Shown here: one piece after another, positions 14,713 to 22,371 of the stretch | Layout of the letters: every line of letters starts with the position of its first letter | Position numbering within the stretch: position 1 is the stretch's first letter | NCBI GenBank assembly: GCA_963718355.1 | Contig: CAVQZA010000012.1 | Span: forward strand, 77,429-141,428 | From: CAVQZA01 sp963718355 | GTDB taxonomy: Bacteria > Actinomycetota > Thermoleophilia > Gaiellales > Gaiellaceae | Reading direction: 5' to 3' | Length of the DNA: 64,000 bases | Notes under the pieces: generated by a model | Databases searched by the model: none | Seen by the model: the letters and a program-made list of their open reading frames with translations, nothing else | Told to the model about the DNA's origin: nothing | Program-made: the position numbers and the translations under genes

Positions 14713-16505
14713 TAGACCGAGACGCGCGCGAGCTCTTCGATCGACGTGAGCCCGGCGGCGACCTTGCGGATGCCGTCGTCCCACAGCGTCCGCATGCCCT
14801 CGGACATCGCGGCGCGCTCGATCTCCTCCCGGCTCGCCTTCTGCACGGCGAGGCTCTCGAGCTGCTCGCTCATCGCCAGGAGCTGGAAGATGCCGATCCG
14901 GCCCTTGTAGCCGGACTGGTTGCACCGCGGACAGCCGCGCTTGCGGTAGAAGACCATCCCGTCTGAGGCCGCCGCGACATCGGGCGACACCCGGGCGCGG
15001 ATCAGCTCCTCCTCGGACGGCTGATACATCTCGCAGCACTGCGAGCAGAGCTTCCGCGCGAGGCGCTGGGCGAGCACGCCGGTGACGGCGGAGCCGACGA
15101 GGAAGGGCTCGACGCCCATCTCGTTGAGGCGCGTGATCGCACCCGGCGCGTCGTTGGTATGGAGCGTGGAGAGCACGAAGTGACCGGTGAGGGCGGCCTC
15201 GATCGAGATCTTTGCGGTCTCGCCGTCACGAATCTCTCCGACCATCACCACGTCGGGGTCGGAACGCAGGATCGACCGCAGAGCCGCGGCGAACGTGAGG
15301 CCGGCGCGGACGTTGATCTGCACCTGATTGACGCCCGCCAACCGATACTCGACCGGGTCCTCGACGGTGATGATGTTGATCTCCGGGCGGTTGATCATGT
15401 TGAGGCTCGCGTACAGTGTCGTCGACTTACCGGAACCGGTCGGCCCGGTGACGAGGAGCGCGCCGGTCGGCCGGTTCACGATCTCCTCGAGCGTGACTCG
15501 CATCTCGTCGGAGAGGCCGATCTCGGTCAGCGTCGGCGGCTTCTTCGACTTGTCGAGCAGACGCATGACGAGCGACTCGCCCTCGACCGTCGGCAGCGTC
15601 GCGACACGGATGTCGAGCATGCGGCCGGCCGCGGCGGCGTTCAGCGAGATGCGGCCGTCCTGCGGCTTCCGGCGCTCTGCGATGTCGAGCTTCGCAAGCA
15701 CCTTGAGGCGCGTGGTGACCCCGGCGGCCATCCGCTTCGGGATGCGCTGCACCTCCTGGAGCACGCCGTCGATGCGGTAGCGGACGATGAGCGAGTCCTC
15801 TTGCGGCTCGAAATGGATGTCGGAGGCGCCGTCCTCGGCAGCCTGGAAGATGACCGAGTTGACGAGCCGCACGAGCGGCGCCTCGGAGATGCCGTCGTCG
15901 ACCTCGAGGTCGTCGTCCTCTTCCTCCGCGGCCTCGGTCTCGAAGCCCTCGGCGACCGCCGCGCGCGCGCCGAACGCCTCCGAGGCGCGGACGAGGCGCT
16001 TGATCTCGACCATGATGTCGTCGCGCGAGGCGACGGAGAGCTCGACCTGGTGGCGCGTCGCGAGCCGCAGCTCGTCGACTGCGCTGACGTTGCCCGGGTC
16101 CGAGATCGCGACCTTGAGCGTGTCCTCGGTGAGCAGGTACGGAATCGCGATGACTCGCTCGAGCACATGGAGCGGGATCAGCTTTGCCGCCTCCGGGTCG
16201 ACCTTGATCACGAGCATGTCGGCGAGCGGCATGTTGTAACGGGCCGCCAGGGTGCGGGCGATGCCCTCGCCGGAGGCGACGCCCTCGTCGATGATCGCCT
16301 GGGCGATCGAGCCCTGCGCCGCGCGCTCGCGGACCGAGGCGAGCTTGTCCGCCGGAATCAGGCCCGTGGCGGCCAGCAGGTCGGTGACGAGCTCCGTCAG
16401 CGGATTCAGCGCAAACGGCGCGCTACCGGGCTGCGAGAGCGCGCCGGCAGTGACGTCCTCGTTGCCGACGGTGCGTAGGCTGGGGGGTGGATCGAAGTCG
16501 GTCAT
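14712..16505 (-). CDS. pilB: Pilus extension ATPase PilB
   Basis: 597 residues from the ATG at 16505; an upstream ATG at 16529 was rejected because it overlaps the promoter -10. The order is a disordered start, an MshEN/T2SSE N-domain (about 30-160), an acidic linker, then the ATPase core with Walker A GPTGSGKSTTLYA, Asp box VEDPVEYRL, Walker B DVVMVGEIRD and His box LSTLHTND. The zinc-binding tetracysteine is present (CSQC and CPRC). PilB drives pilus polymerisation on PilC. It is transcribed alone from a sigma-28-like promoter. Confidence 0.96.
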   Translation of the reverse strand: MTDFDPPPSLRTVGNEDVTAGALSQPGSAPFALNPLTELVTDLLAATGLIPADKLASVRERAAQGSIAQAIIDEGVASGEGIARTLAARYNMPLADMLVIKVDPEAAKLIPLHVLERVIAIPYLLTEDTLKVAISDPGNVSAVDELRLATRHQVELSVASRDDIMVEIKRLVRASEAFGARAAVAEGFETEAAEEEDDDLEVDDGISEAPLVRLVNSVIFQAAEDGASDIHFEPQEDSLIVRYRIDGVLQEVQRIPKRMAAGVTTRLKVLAKLDIAERRKPQDGRISLNAAAAGRMLDIRVATLPTVEGESLVMRLLDKSKKPPTLTEIGLSDEMRVTLEEIVNRPTGALLVTGPTGSGKSTTLYASLNMINRPEINIITVEDPVEYRLAGVNQVQINVRAGLTFAAALRSILRSDPDVVMVGEIRDGETAKISIEAALTGHFVLSTLHTNDAPGAITRLNEMGVEPFLVGSAVTGVLAQRLARKLCSQCCEMYQPSEEELIRARVSPDVAAASDGMVFYRKRGCPRCNQSGYKGRIGIFQLLAMSEQLESLAVQKASREEIERAAMSEGMRTLWDDGIRKVAAGLTSIEELARVSV

Positions 16506-16519
16506 ATCCCTCAATCGAG

Positions 16520-16547
16520 TTATCGGCACGTGCGGGGCGTTGCTTGA
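16520..16547 (-). promoter_or_regulatory. Sigma-28-like promoter of pilB
   Basis: Minus strand: TCAA (16544-16547), 16 nt, GCCGATAA (16520-16527), a perfect -10 for the FliA/WhiG class. The leader contains CTCGATTGAGGG, which includes the ribosome-binding site and matches the palindrome family seen upstream of the pilins. Confidence 0.75.
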
Positions 16548-16617
16548 CCGCAGCCGTGGTGCGGGGGGAAGTGATTCGACCCCCGCGGACCCTCACCTGC
16601 CGGTGGGGAGGCTCGTA

Positions 16618-16631
16618 CCCTCGAACGAGGG
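16618..16631. promoter_or_regulatory. Palindrome CCCTCGAACGAGGG upstream of pilB
   Basis: A perfect inverted repeat with 6-bp arms and a 2-nt centre, 71 bp upstream of the pilB promoter -35, in the gap between pilD and pilB. Read on the minus strand it nearly repeats the element before pilin gene 1, including a following GAGCC. It is the best-conserved member of the CCCTC family and a candidate regulator-binding site. Confidence 0.5.
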
Positions 16632-16651
16632 ACTAGTTCTAAAAGGGGGCT

Positions 16652-17398
16652 CTAGGAGCCGAGCAGCGAGAGGTAGCCGTGCAACAGCCAGCCGCCGGCG
16701 AAGAGCGCGACGATCGAGCCGAAGGCGAGGAACGGTGCGAACGGGATGCCCATCTTCCGTGCCTTCGAGCCGTGCCGGGCGAAGAGGTAGATGCTCGGTA
16801 CGAGCGCAGCGATCATCCCGACCATCAGAGCCACGGCGACGTCGCGGCCGAGCACCGCGCCCATCAACAGCGCGAGCTTGACGTCTCCCATCCCCATTCC
16901 GGCCGGATAGGCGAGCGCAGCGATCAGCAGGAAGCCCGACGCGGCGATCGCAGCGATCGCCCACTCCGGGCTCGGATGGATCACCGTCTGCGCGACCAGC
17001 CCGATTGCGGCGGCCGGCAACACGATCCGGTTCGGGACGATCCGGTACTCGAGGTCGATAGCCGAGATCACCACCATCACGATGCAGAAGCCGGCCGCGA
17101 CGACCGCCTCGGAGGTGAGCCCGAACTTCCAGAACGAGCCGGCGACGAGCAGCGCCGTGATGAGCTCGACCGCGGGATAGCGCACCGGGATCGCCACGCC
17201 GCACGAGCGGCAGCGGCCGCGCAGGAGCGCCCACGAGAGCAGCGGGATGTTGTCGCGCGGCTGGATCTGGGTGCCGCAGCCCATGCAGGCCGACGGCGGG
17301 TGCACGATCGAGCGCCGCAACGGCACCCGGGCCGCGACGACGTTCAGGAAGCTGCCGACCGCGAGGCCGGGCGCGAAGAAGATGGCGGCGAGTCCCAT
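16652..17398 (-). CDS. pilD: Prepilin peptidase PilD
   Basis: 248 residues with about seven membrane helices. The N-terminal cytoplasmic loop has two CxxC pairs (CMGC and CRSC), as in dual-function PilD enzymes that also N-methylate. The catalytic aspartates lie in AIDLEYRIVPN and GMGMGDVKLAL. It cuts the leaders of all the prepilins here. It starts seven bases after the PilW-like stop and is the last gene of the operon that runs from the second pilT. Confidence 0.95.
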   Translation of the reverse strand: MGLAAIFFAPGLAVGSFLNVVAARVPLRRSIVHPPSACMGCGTQIQPRDNIPLLSWALLRGRCRSCGVAIPVRYPAVELITALLVAGSFWKFGLTSEAVVAAGFCIVMVVISAIDLEYRIVPNRIVLPAAAIGLVAQTVIHPSPEWAIAAIAASGFLLIAALAYPAGMGMGDVKLALLMGAVLGRDVAVALMVGMIAALVPSIYLFARHGSKARKMGIPFAPFLAFGSIVALFAGGWLLHGYLSLLGS

Positions 17399-17405
17399 CG
17401 GCGGC

Positions 17406-17987
17406 TCAGCAGGGCGATGCGGTGTACGAGCCGCCGCCCGTGCGCGAGCTGTTGCGGAGCACGATCCCGTCGCACAGCGTGTAGCCGTCCGTGGTCGCGG
17501 CGAGGTGCTTCGACGAGTCCGTGTTGACGGGAAGCTTCACGTAGACGAGCGCGAGGCTGCCCGGGAACGGCGCCTGGTACGTGAAGACGCTCCCCGTCGT
17601 GAGCCTGTCCATCATGCGGATCGCCGGAGAGGCCGAGCTGCACGTCGAGGCGGGCGCGCGGTAGAGCCCGGTGTCGCCGCCCACCGTCGCGGTGCACCAG
17701 GTCAGATTGCTCGCGGTCGCGTTCAGGCACGGATCGGTGAAGGTCACCGAGGTCGCGCTCTGCGCCGTGACGGCGCTCGCGCAGTGGATGTCCCTGCGGA
17801 TCTTGTCGAGGCCGATCCGCGCCTGCTGCTGAGCCTGGAAGCGGTTGTTCATGCTGAGCTCGGCGTTCGAGCCCTGGACGAAGACGGTGGTGATCCCGGT
17901 CATCACGATCGACATGATCAGCATCACGGTGATCATCTCCACCATCGTGTAGCCGCGGTTGCCGCGGAGGCGCTCGAGCAGCCTCAC
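17406..17987 (-). CDS. PilW-like minor prepilin
   Basis: Started at GTG 17987, which overlaps the PASTA gene stop (GTGA), this is 193 residues. A 12-residue leader rich in Arg ends in Gly before YTMVEMITVMLIMSIVMTGI, a class III signal with Glu5. The head carries several cysteines (HCAS, DPC, WCTA, TCSS, LCDG and a terminal C). PilW/PilJ-type minor pilins help start assembly. It is placed just ahead of pilD. Confidence 0.82.
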   Translation of the reverse strand: MRLLERLRGNRGYTMVEMITVMLIMSIVMTGITTVFVQGSNAELSMNNRFQAQQQARIGLDKIRRDIHCASAVTAQSATSVTFTDPCLNATASNLTWCTATVGGDTGLYRAPASTCSSASPAIRMMDRLTTGSVFTYQAPFPGSLALVYVKLPVNTDSSKHLAATTDGYTLCDGIVLRNSSRTGGGSYTASPC

Positions 17988-18832
17988 TTCGACCTCGCCG
18001 TGACGACGGCCAGTGCCCTGCGCGCGGTGTTCTCGCTCGCGGTGCCGATGCCCCACTGCGCCTCGGCGCGCTTGTCGACGACGATCAGGGTGCGGAGCGC
18101 CGCGGCGCCGTGCCACCAGCCGAAGCCCGCGCCGGTGACGATCCAGGCGTGCTGGTAGAGCCAGTAGCGGACGTTCGCGTTGGTCGGCTTGGTGTGGGTC
18201 GCGAGCCAGACCGAGAGGTTCATCGCGCGGACGGTGAGCGGAATCTCCTTCAGCGGCTCCTTCGGCGCGCCCTTGACCACGAAGGCCGGAGGACGAGCGC
18301 CGACCTTGAGCGTCGTCTTGACGTTCGGCTTCGCGAGGGGCTTCGCGACGACCTTGGGCGCCTGCGTCGGGACCGCCGTAGACCCGGACGGGGCGGGGAG
18401 CGGCGCGAGCTCAGAGGTGATGGGCGCAAGCCTGAGCGCGGTCGCCTGGTAGGGCGAGTCGTTCTCCGGCTGGCCGTGCTCCTTGAAATGCGCGTTGCGG
18501 GAGAGCGTCAGGGTCAGCTTCGGCGCGCCGGTGTCGACGACGCGCGTGCCCGCAGCCGGGGTCTGCGTCGCGACGGTGTCGACCGCGAAGCCGCGGACCG
18601 GGCCCAAAACGTGCCACGCGAAACCGGCGTCCTGGATCATTCCCTTGGCGAATACGAACGCCTGGCCGCTCACGTCAGGGACGACCAGAATCTCCGGCTG
18701 AGTCGACGCGGTGGTAGACGTGGCCTGGGGCGCCGGGGTCGCAGCGGTCTGCTGCGCGGCGTAGGTCAGGCCCGCGAAAACGAGCACCGCGAGGACGGTG
18801 AGGAAAATGACACGCAGGAGCCGCACACCCAT
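17984..18832 (-). CDS. Secreted PASTA-domain protein
   Basis: 282 residues: a signal peptide or anchor (about 6-26), one PASTA domain (about 50-115, VPDVSGQAFVFAKG to TLTLSR), a Pro/Lys-rich linker and a C-terminal domain of about 90 residues with several Trp (SVWLATHT, GFGWWHGAAALR) of unknown type. PASTA domains bind peptidoglycan stems or muropeptides. Between a murein hydrolase and pilin processing genes, it probably anchors or guides pilus passage through the wall; that role is inference. Confidence 0.75.
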   Translation of the reverse strand: MGVRLLRVIFLTVLAVLVFAGLTYAAQQTAATPAPQATSTTASTQPEILVVPDVSGQAFVFAKGMIQDAGFAWHVLGPVRGFAVDTVATQTPAAGTRVVDTGAPKLTLTLSRNAHFKEHGQPENDSPYQATALRLAPITSELAPLPAPSGSTAVPTQAPKVVAKPLAKPNVKTTLKVGARPPAFVVKGAPKEPLKEIPLTVRAMNLSVWLATHTKPTNANVRYWLYQHAWIVTGAGFGWWHGAAALRTLIVVDKRAEAQWGIGTASENTARRALAVVTARSK

Positions 18833-18839
18833 AGTTCCT

Positions 18840-18867
18840 CTTTCGGCAAAAAGCGCCGGCGGGTTAA
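18840..18867 (-). promoter_or_regulatory. Possible weak sigma-28-like promoter of the PASTA-prepilin-pilD unit
   Basis: Minus strand: TTAA (18864-18867), 16 nt, GCCGAAAG (18840-18847). The spacing equals that of the better T4P promoters but both elements carry mismatches. The TTAA overlaps the stop codon of the murein hydrolase gene. GAGGAAC just before the ATG is the ribosome-binding site. Confidence 0.3.
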
Positions 18868-20303
18868 CCCCCCTGCAGGGTGAAGCCGATGGCGGCCGAC
18901 GCTGCGGGGGCGCGCAGCGGAGCCGGCTGCGAGGGCACGACCGCGAAGATGGGGCCGCTCCGCACCGGCGCCGCGGCGGTCAGAGCGCGCTCGGCGGGAG
19001 CGGCATCCTGCCACGTGTAGGCGACTCCGGCGAACGACTGGAACCAGGACTGGTCCTGCGGGTACGAGGACGGCTTCAGGCCGAGATGGAGGTGCGGGCC
19101 TGTCGCGTGGCCGGTGTGGCCGACGAGCCCGACCGAGGCGCCCGCGTCGAAGACGGCGCCGACCTGCACGGCCGGCTCGCGGAAGGAGAGATGGCAGTAG
19201 ACCCAGGTCTGGCCGTCTCCGGTCTGGTACTCGAAGCCCGTCCCGCAGAGGTCGTCGTCGACGAGCTGCGTGACGACGCCGTGGGCGAGCGCGAACACCG
19301 GCGATCCTTCGGGCGCGGCGATGTCCGCGGCGGGGTAGTCGTGATGGAAGTGGGAGACGGACACCTCGGATGGCCCGCCTCCCACAGGGAAGACCCAGCC
19401 GCCGTCGTACGCGGGCGCTCCGAGGAGCGTGCCCGCGCCGGGCGAGAACGCCTGGGCCTGTGAATTGGTGCGCGCGTCGTCGAGCGCCTTGCGCGCGTCG
19501 TCGACACGGCTCTGCGCCTGTGCCACCGCGGCTGCGGCGTTGTCGCGCCGCACTCCGGCGAGCACCGCGAGGCGCTGCATGGCGAGCTGATTCGACAGCA
19601 GTGTCGCCGACGAGACCAGCGCGAGCCGCCGCTGGTAGGCGCGGTCGAGCGTCCGCTGGACGCCCTGCGCGGCCGCGAGCTGGGAGCCGGCGTCGGCCAG
19701 GGCCTGCTGCGCATCCCCGAGCGACTGCTGCATCTGGTCGAGCTGGAGCGTCGCGTCGCTCCCGGCGGCCCCGAAGAGCTTCGAGATCGAGAGCACCTCG
19801 TTCACGTACCAGTCGGCGTGGTTGTAGGAGAAGATCGCGCGCTTGATGTCGGTCTGTCCGCCCGCGGCCGCGAGATAGCGCGCGGCGGAGGTGATCGCAT
19901 CCTCGGCGTTCCACGGGTCGGCGACCCCGTCGCCGTTGCCGTCGGTGCCCCAGCGCAGCCACGTCGACGGCATGAACTGCATCCAGCCGATCGCCCCGGC
20001 CGAGCTCGGGCCCATGTTGCGGCCGAAGTTCGACTCGACCTTGTTGATCGCGGCGAGCACCTGCCACGGGATCCCGTACTCGCTCCCGGCCTGCTGCCAG
20101 AGCTCCTGGAGAGCCAACGGAGACACGGTCTCGGGGACTGCGGGAGGCGTCAGCAGAGTCCCAGGGACGATGAACGAGGCGTCGTTCGGCAACGCGGCGC
20201 TCGCCGGCGAAGCGGTCGGGACGACGGCGAAGGTATCGGCGTGCGCGGTCCCCGCAACGAGCGCGAGCACGACCACGAACGCGGCGGCGAAAAGGGGCTT
20301 CAT
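18864..20303 (-). CDS. Lytic transglycosylase - M23 endopeptidase fusion
   Basis: 479 residues from the ATG at 20303, overlapping the upstream pilT-like stop (ATGA). Order: signal peptide (1-22), a soluble lytic transglycosylase domain (about 65-185) with catalytic Glu in NKVESNFG and GAIGWMQFMPSTW, a coiled coil (about 185-275), and an M23/LytM metallopeptidase (about 295-420) with zinc ligands in SHFHHDYPAADIA and HATGPHLHLGL. It should cut both glycan strands and peptide cross-links. Its place in a T4P operon suggests it opens the wall for the pilus. Confidence 0.9.
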   Translation of the reverse strand: MKPLFAAAFVVVLALVAGTAHADTFAVVPTASPASAALPNDASFIVPGTLLTPPAVPETVSPLALQELWQQAGSEYGIPWQVLAAINKVESNFGRNMGPSSAGAIGWMQFMPSTWLRWGTDGNGDGVADPWNAEDAITSAARYLAAAGGQTDIKRAIFSYNHADWYVNEVLSISKLFGAAGSDATLQLDQMQQSLGDAQQALADAGSQLAAAQGVQRTLDRAYQRRLALVSSATLLSNQLAMQRLAVLAGVRRDNAAAAVAQAQSRVDDARKALDDARTNSQAQAFSPGAGTLLGAPAYDGGWVFPVGGGPSEVSVSHFHHDYPAADIAAPEGSPVFALAHGVVTQLVDDDLCGTGFEYQTGDGQTWVYCHLSFREPAVQVGAVFDAGASVGLVGHTGHATGPHLHLGLKPSSYPQDQSWFQSFAGVAYTWQDAAPAERALTAAAPVRSGPIFAVVPSQPAPLRAPAASAAIGFTLQGG

Positions 20304-21478
20304 CAGTCCGCCGGAGCGGCGAGGCGCAGCTCGGGCATGCCTTCGCGGTCGGCCTCGCGCTGGAGGCGCTCCTGTTCCTCCACCTCTGTCGCTTGGTCGT
20401 GGGCCTGGCGCTTCATCGCCTGCTCGAGCGCGACGAGGAAGTCGTGCCGGTTCGTGGAGGCGTTCGCGGCGATCTCCTTGTCGACCATGCCGTTGAGCAC
20501 GTGCTCGATCAGGGCCTGCGTGAACGTCTGCATGTCGAAGTACGCGCCCTCGGCGATCGCCTCGAGCATCTCGTCCTCTTTGTTCTCGCGGATCAGGTCG
20601 GCGATGCGGGAGTTCATGACCATCACCTCGACCGCCGCCACGCGGCCGCCCGTCAGTCTCGGCAGCAGGCGCTGGCTGACGACGCCGCGCAGCACTCCGG
20701 CCAGGATCGAGCGGATCTGCGGCTGCTTCGCCGCGGGGAAGAACTCGATCAGACGGCCCACCGTCTCGGCCGAGTCGATCGTGTGCATCGTCGAGAACAC
20801 GAGGTGGCCCGACTCCGCCGCCTGGAGCGCGGTCTGCGCAGTCTCGGCGTCGCGCAGCTCGCCGATCAGGATCGTGTCCGGATCCTGGCGCAGCGCGCGT
20901 CGAAGGGCCTGCTGGAAGTCTGCGGTGTCGAGCCCGATCTCGCGCTGGTTGACGATGCACGAGTGGTCGGCGTGCAGGATCTCGATCGGGTCCTCGACCG
21001 TGATGATGTGCTGCTTGCGCGTGCGGTTGATGTGATCGATCATCGCCGCGAGGGTCGTCGTCTTGCCCGAGCCGGTCGCGCCCGTGACGAGGATCAGGCC
21101 GCGGTGCTCGTCGCCGAGCCTCTGGACCCCTGCGGGAAGGTTGAGGTCGGCGAACGACGGGACGATCCTCGGAATCGCGCGGAAGGCGAACGAGATCGAG
21201 CCCCGCTGGCGGAAGGCGTTGACGCGGAACCGCGGCAGGTCGCCGTCCTGATAGGCGACGTCGAGATCGCCGGAGTCGTAGAAGGCTTCGAGGCGCTTGG
21301 GCGCGCCCGCGCCGACCATGTGCAGCGCGCTCTCGAGGTCGGCCTCGGTCAGGACCGCCCAGTTCTCCATCGGCGCGAGCTCGCCGTCGCGTCGGAGGAT
21401 CGGCGGCTGGCCGATCTTGAGATGGATGTCACTCGCGCCGAGTTCGACCGCGAGCCGCAGGCAGGAATTGAGGTCCAT
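20303..21478 (-). CDS. Second PilT-family ATPase (PilT/PilU-like)
   Basis: 391 residues from the ATG at 21478; the upstream extension was discarded because it crosses the promoter. Motifs: Walker A GATGSGKTTTLAA, VEDPIEILH, Walker B TILIGELRDAET, His box GHLVFSTMHT. It differs from the canonical PilT of this locus and has a Glu-rich tail, more like PilU-type accessory retraction ATPases. It heads an operon with the murein hydrolase, PASTA protein, PilW-like prepilin and pilD. Confidence 0.9.
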   Translation of the reverse strand: MDLNSCLRLAVELGASDIHLKIGQPPILRRDGELAPMENWAVLTEADLESALHMVGAGAPKRLEAFYDSGDLDVAYQDGDLPRFRVNAFRQRGSISFAFRAIPRIVPSFADLNLPAGVQRLGDEHRGLILVTGATGSGKTTTLAAMIDHINRTRKQHIITVEDPIEILHADHSCIVNQREIGLDTADFQQALRRALRQDPDTILIGELRDAETAQTALQAAESGHLVFSTMHTIDSAETVGRLIEFFPAAKQPQIRSILAGVLRGVVSQRLLPRLTGGRVAAVEVMVMNSRIADLIRENKEDEMLEAIAEGAYFDMQTFTQALIEHVLNGMVDKEIAANASTNRHDFLVALEQAMKRQAHDQATEVEEQERLQREADREGMPELRLAAPAD

Positions 21479-21491
21479 TGGGCCAGTCCTG

Positions 21492-21519
21492 GCATCGGCA
21501 CCCGCGGCGGATCGCTTTA
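21492..21519 (-). promoter_or_regulatory. Sigma-28-like promoter of the second pilT operon
   Basis: Minus strand: TAAA (21516-21519), 16 nt, GCCGATGC (21492-21499). The -35 is perfect and six of eight -10 bases match. The ATG at 21478 follows after 13 nt. Confidence 0.65.
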
Positions 21520-21567
21520 GGGCACCTTGCCGATTGTCGAATCCCGGCGTACTCTGCGCGCACGGAG

Positions 21568-22371
21568 ATGAGGTTCCGTCCCCTCCATGCGGCACTCGTG
21601 ATCGCGCTCGCGGCGGCAATCGGGCTTCCGACTGCGGCGGCTCGACAAGCTGCGTCCAAGGGCAAGATGCCGGTGGGCGTGGCCAAGTCGCTCGCGAAGC
21701 TCGCGACTGCCGCGATCGCAGACGAGCGTGCGGCGATCCACGGGCGTTGGGATGTCCGCCGCTTCCACGCCGAGATCTCGAAGTCGCAAAGCAAGCTCGA
21801 TTTCATCGCCAGCGGCAGCCTTGCCCACGACGACTCCGGCGCCGCCGCGGACGCGAGGGGCGCGCTGCGGGACGACGAGGAGGCGCTGCTCGAGGCCAAG
21901 ACGCTCGAACCGGACGTCGAGAGGATCAAGAAGCTGATCAACTCCGCGATCCGGCTCAAGACTGCGGCGCACGCCAATCTGATGGCGATCGTGAACGCGG
22001 CGCCGACGATCACGCCGACGACGCCGGCCACTCCGGTACCCGGGCCGCTCACGGCATGCGTGACCGTCGAGAACGACGGCAACAGCTCCAAAGAGTTCGT
22101 CCATGTCGCCGAGGCCGGCGCGGCGGGCGCCTCCGGCAAGGTGAGCTTCAACGGGCAAGGCGTGAACCAGACGACGCCGTTCACATTCGACTCGAACGGG
22201 ACCGGTGTCGTGAGCTTCCCCGTCACCACCTTCGGCGCCGCGGTGATCACGATCGACGTCACGTTCGTGAACGGCCAGGTCGTAGCGCTCAGCTTCGGCT
22301 TCACGCTTGCGGCAGACAACGACGGCGGGCCACAGAGCTGCACCCCGAGCGCCACTCCGCCCGGGCACTAG
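21568..22371 (+). CDS. Secreted protein with C-terminal beta-rich domain, unknown function
   Basis: 267 residues from ATG 21568 (CGGAG upstream). A signal peptide (1-22) is followed by a helical region rich in Ala/Lys/Glu (about 25-145) and a C-terminal domain of about 100 residues with alternating strands (LTACVTVENDGN, GKVSFNGQG, VITIDVTFVNG) resembling an immunoglobulin-like or bacterial surface fold. It is divergent from the second pilT operon with 90 bp between them. No family is recognised. Its stop overlaps that of the converging flavoprotein (CTAG). Confidence 0.7.
   Translation: MRFRPLHAALVIALAAAIGLPTAAARQAASKGKMPVGVAKSLAKLATAAIADERAAIHGRWDVRRFHAEISKSQSKLDFIASGSLAHDDSGAAADARGALRDDEEALLEAKTLEPDVERIKKLINSAIRLKTAAHANLMAIVNAAPTITPTTPATPVPGPLTACVTVENDGNSSKEFVHVAEAGAAGASGKVSFNGQGVNQTTPFTFDSNGTGVVSFPVTTFGAAVITIDVTFVNGQVVALSFGFTLAADNDGGPQSCTPSATPPGH

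Noticed and set aside
15159..16478. 439-residue plus-strand open frame
   Set aside because: Antisense to pilB, which has every ATPase motif; the frame is compositional shadow.
21529..21536. GCCGATTG on the plus strand before the secreted beta-rich protein
   Set aside because: The -35 position 16 nt upstream reads GGAT and the -10 has a mismatch at a key base, so it was not counted in the sigma-28 set.
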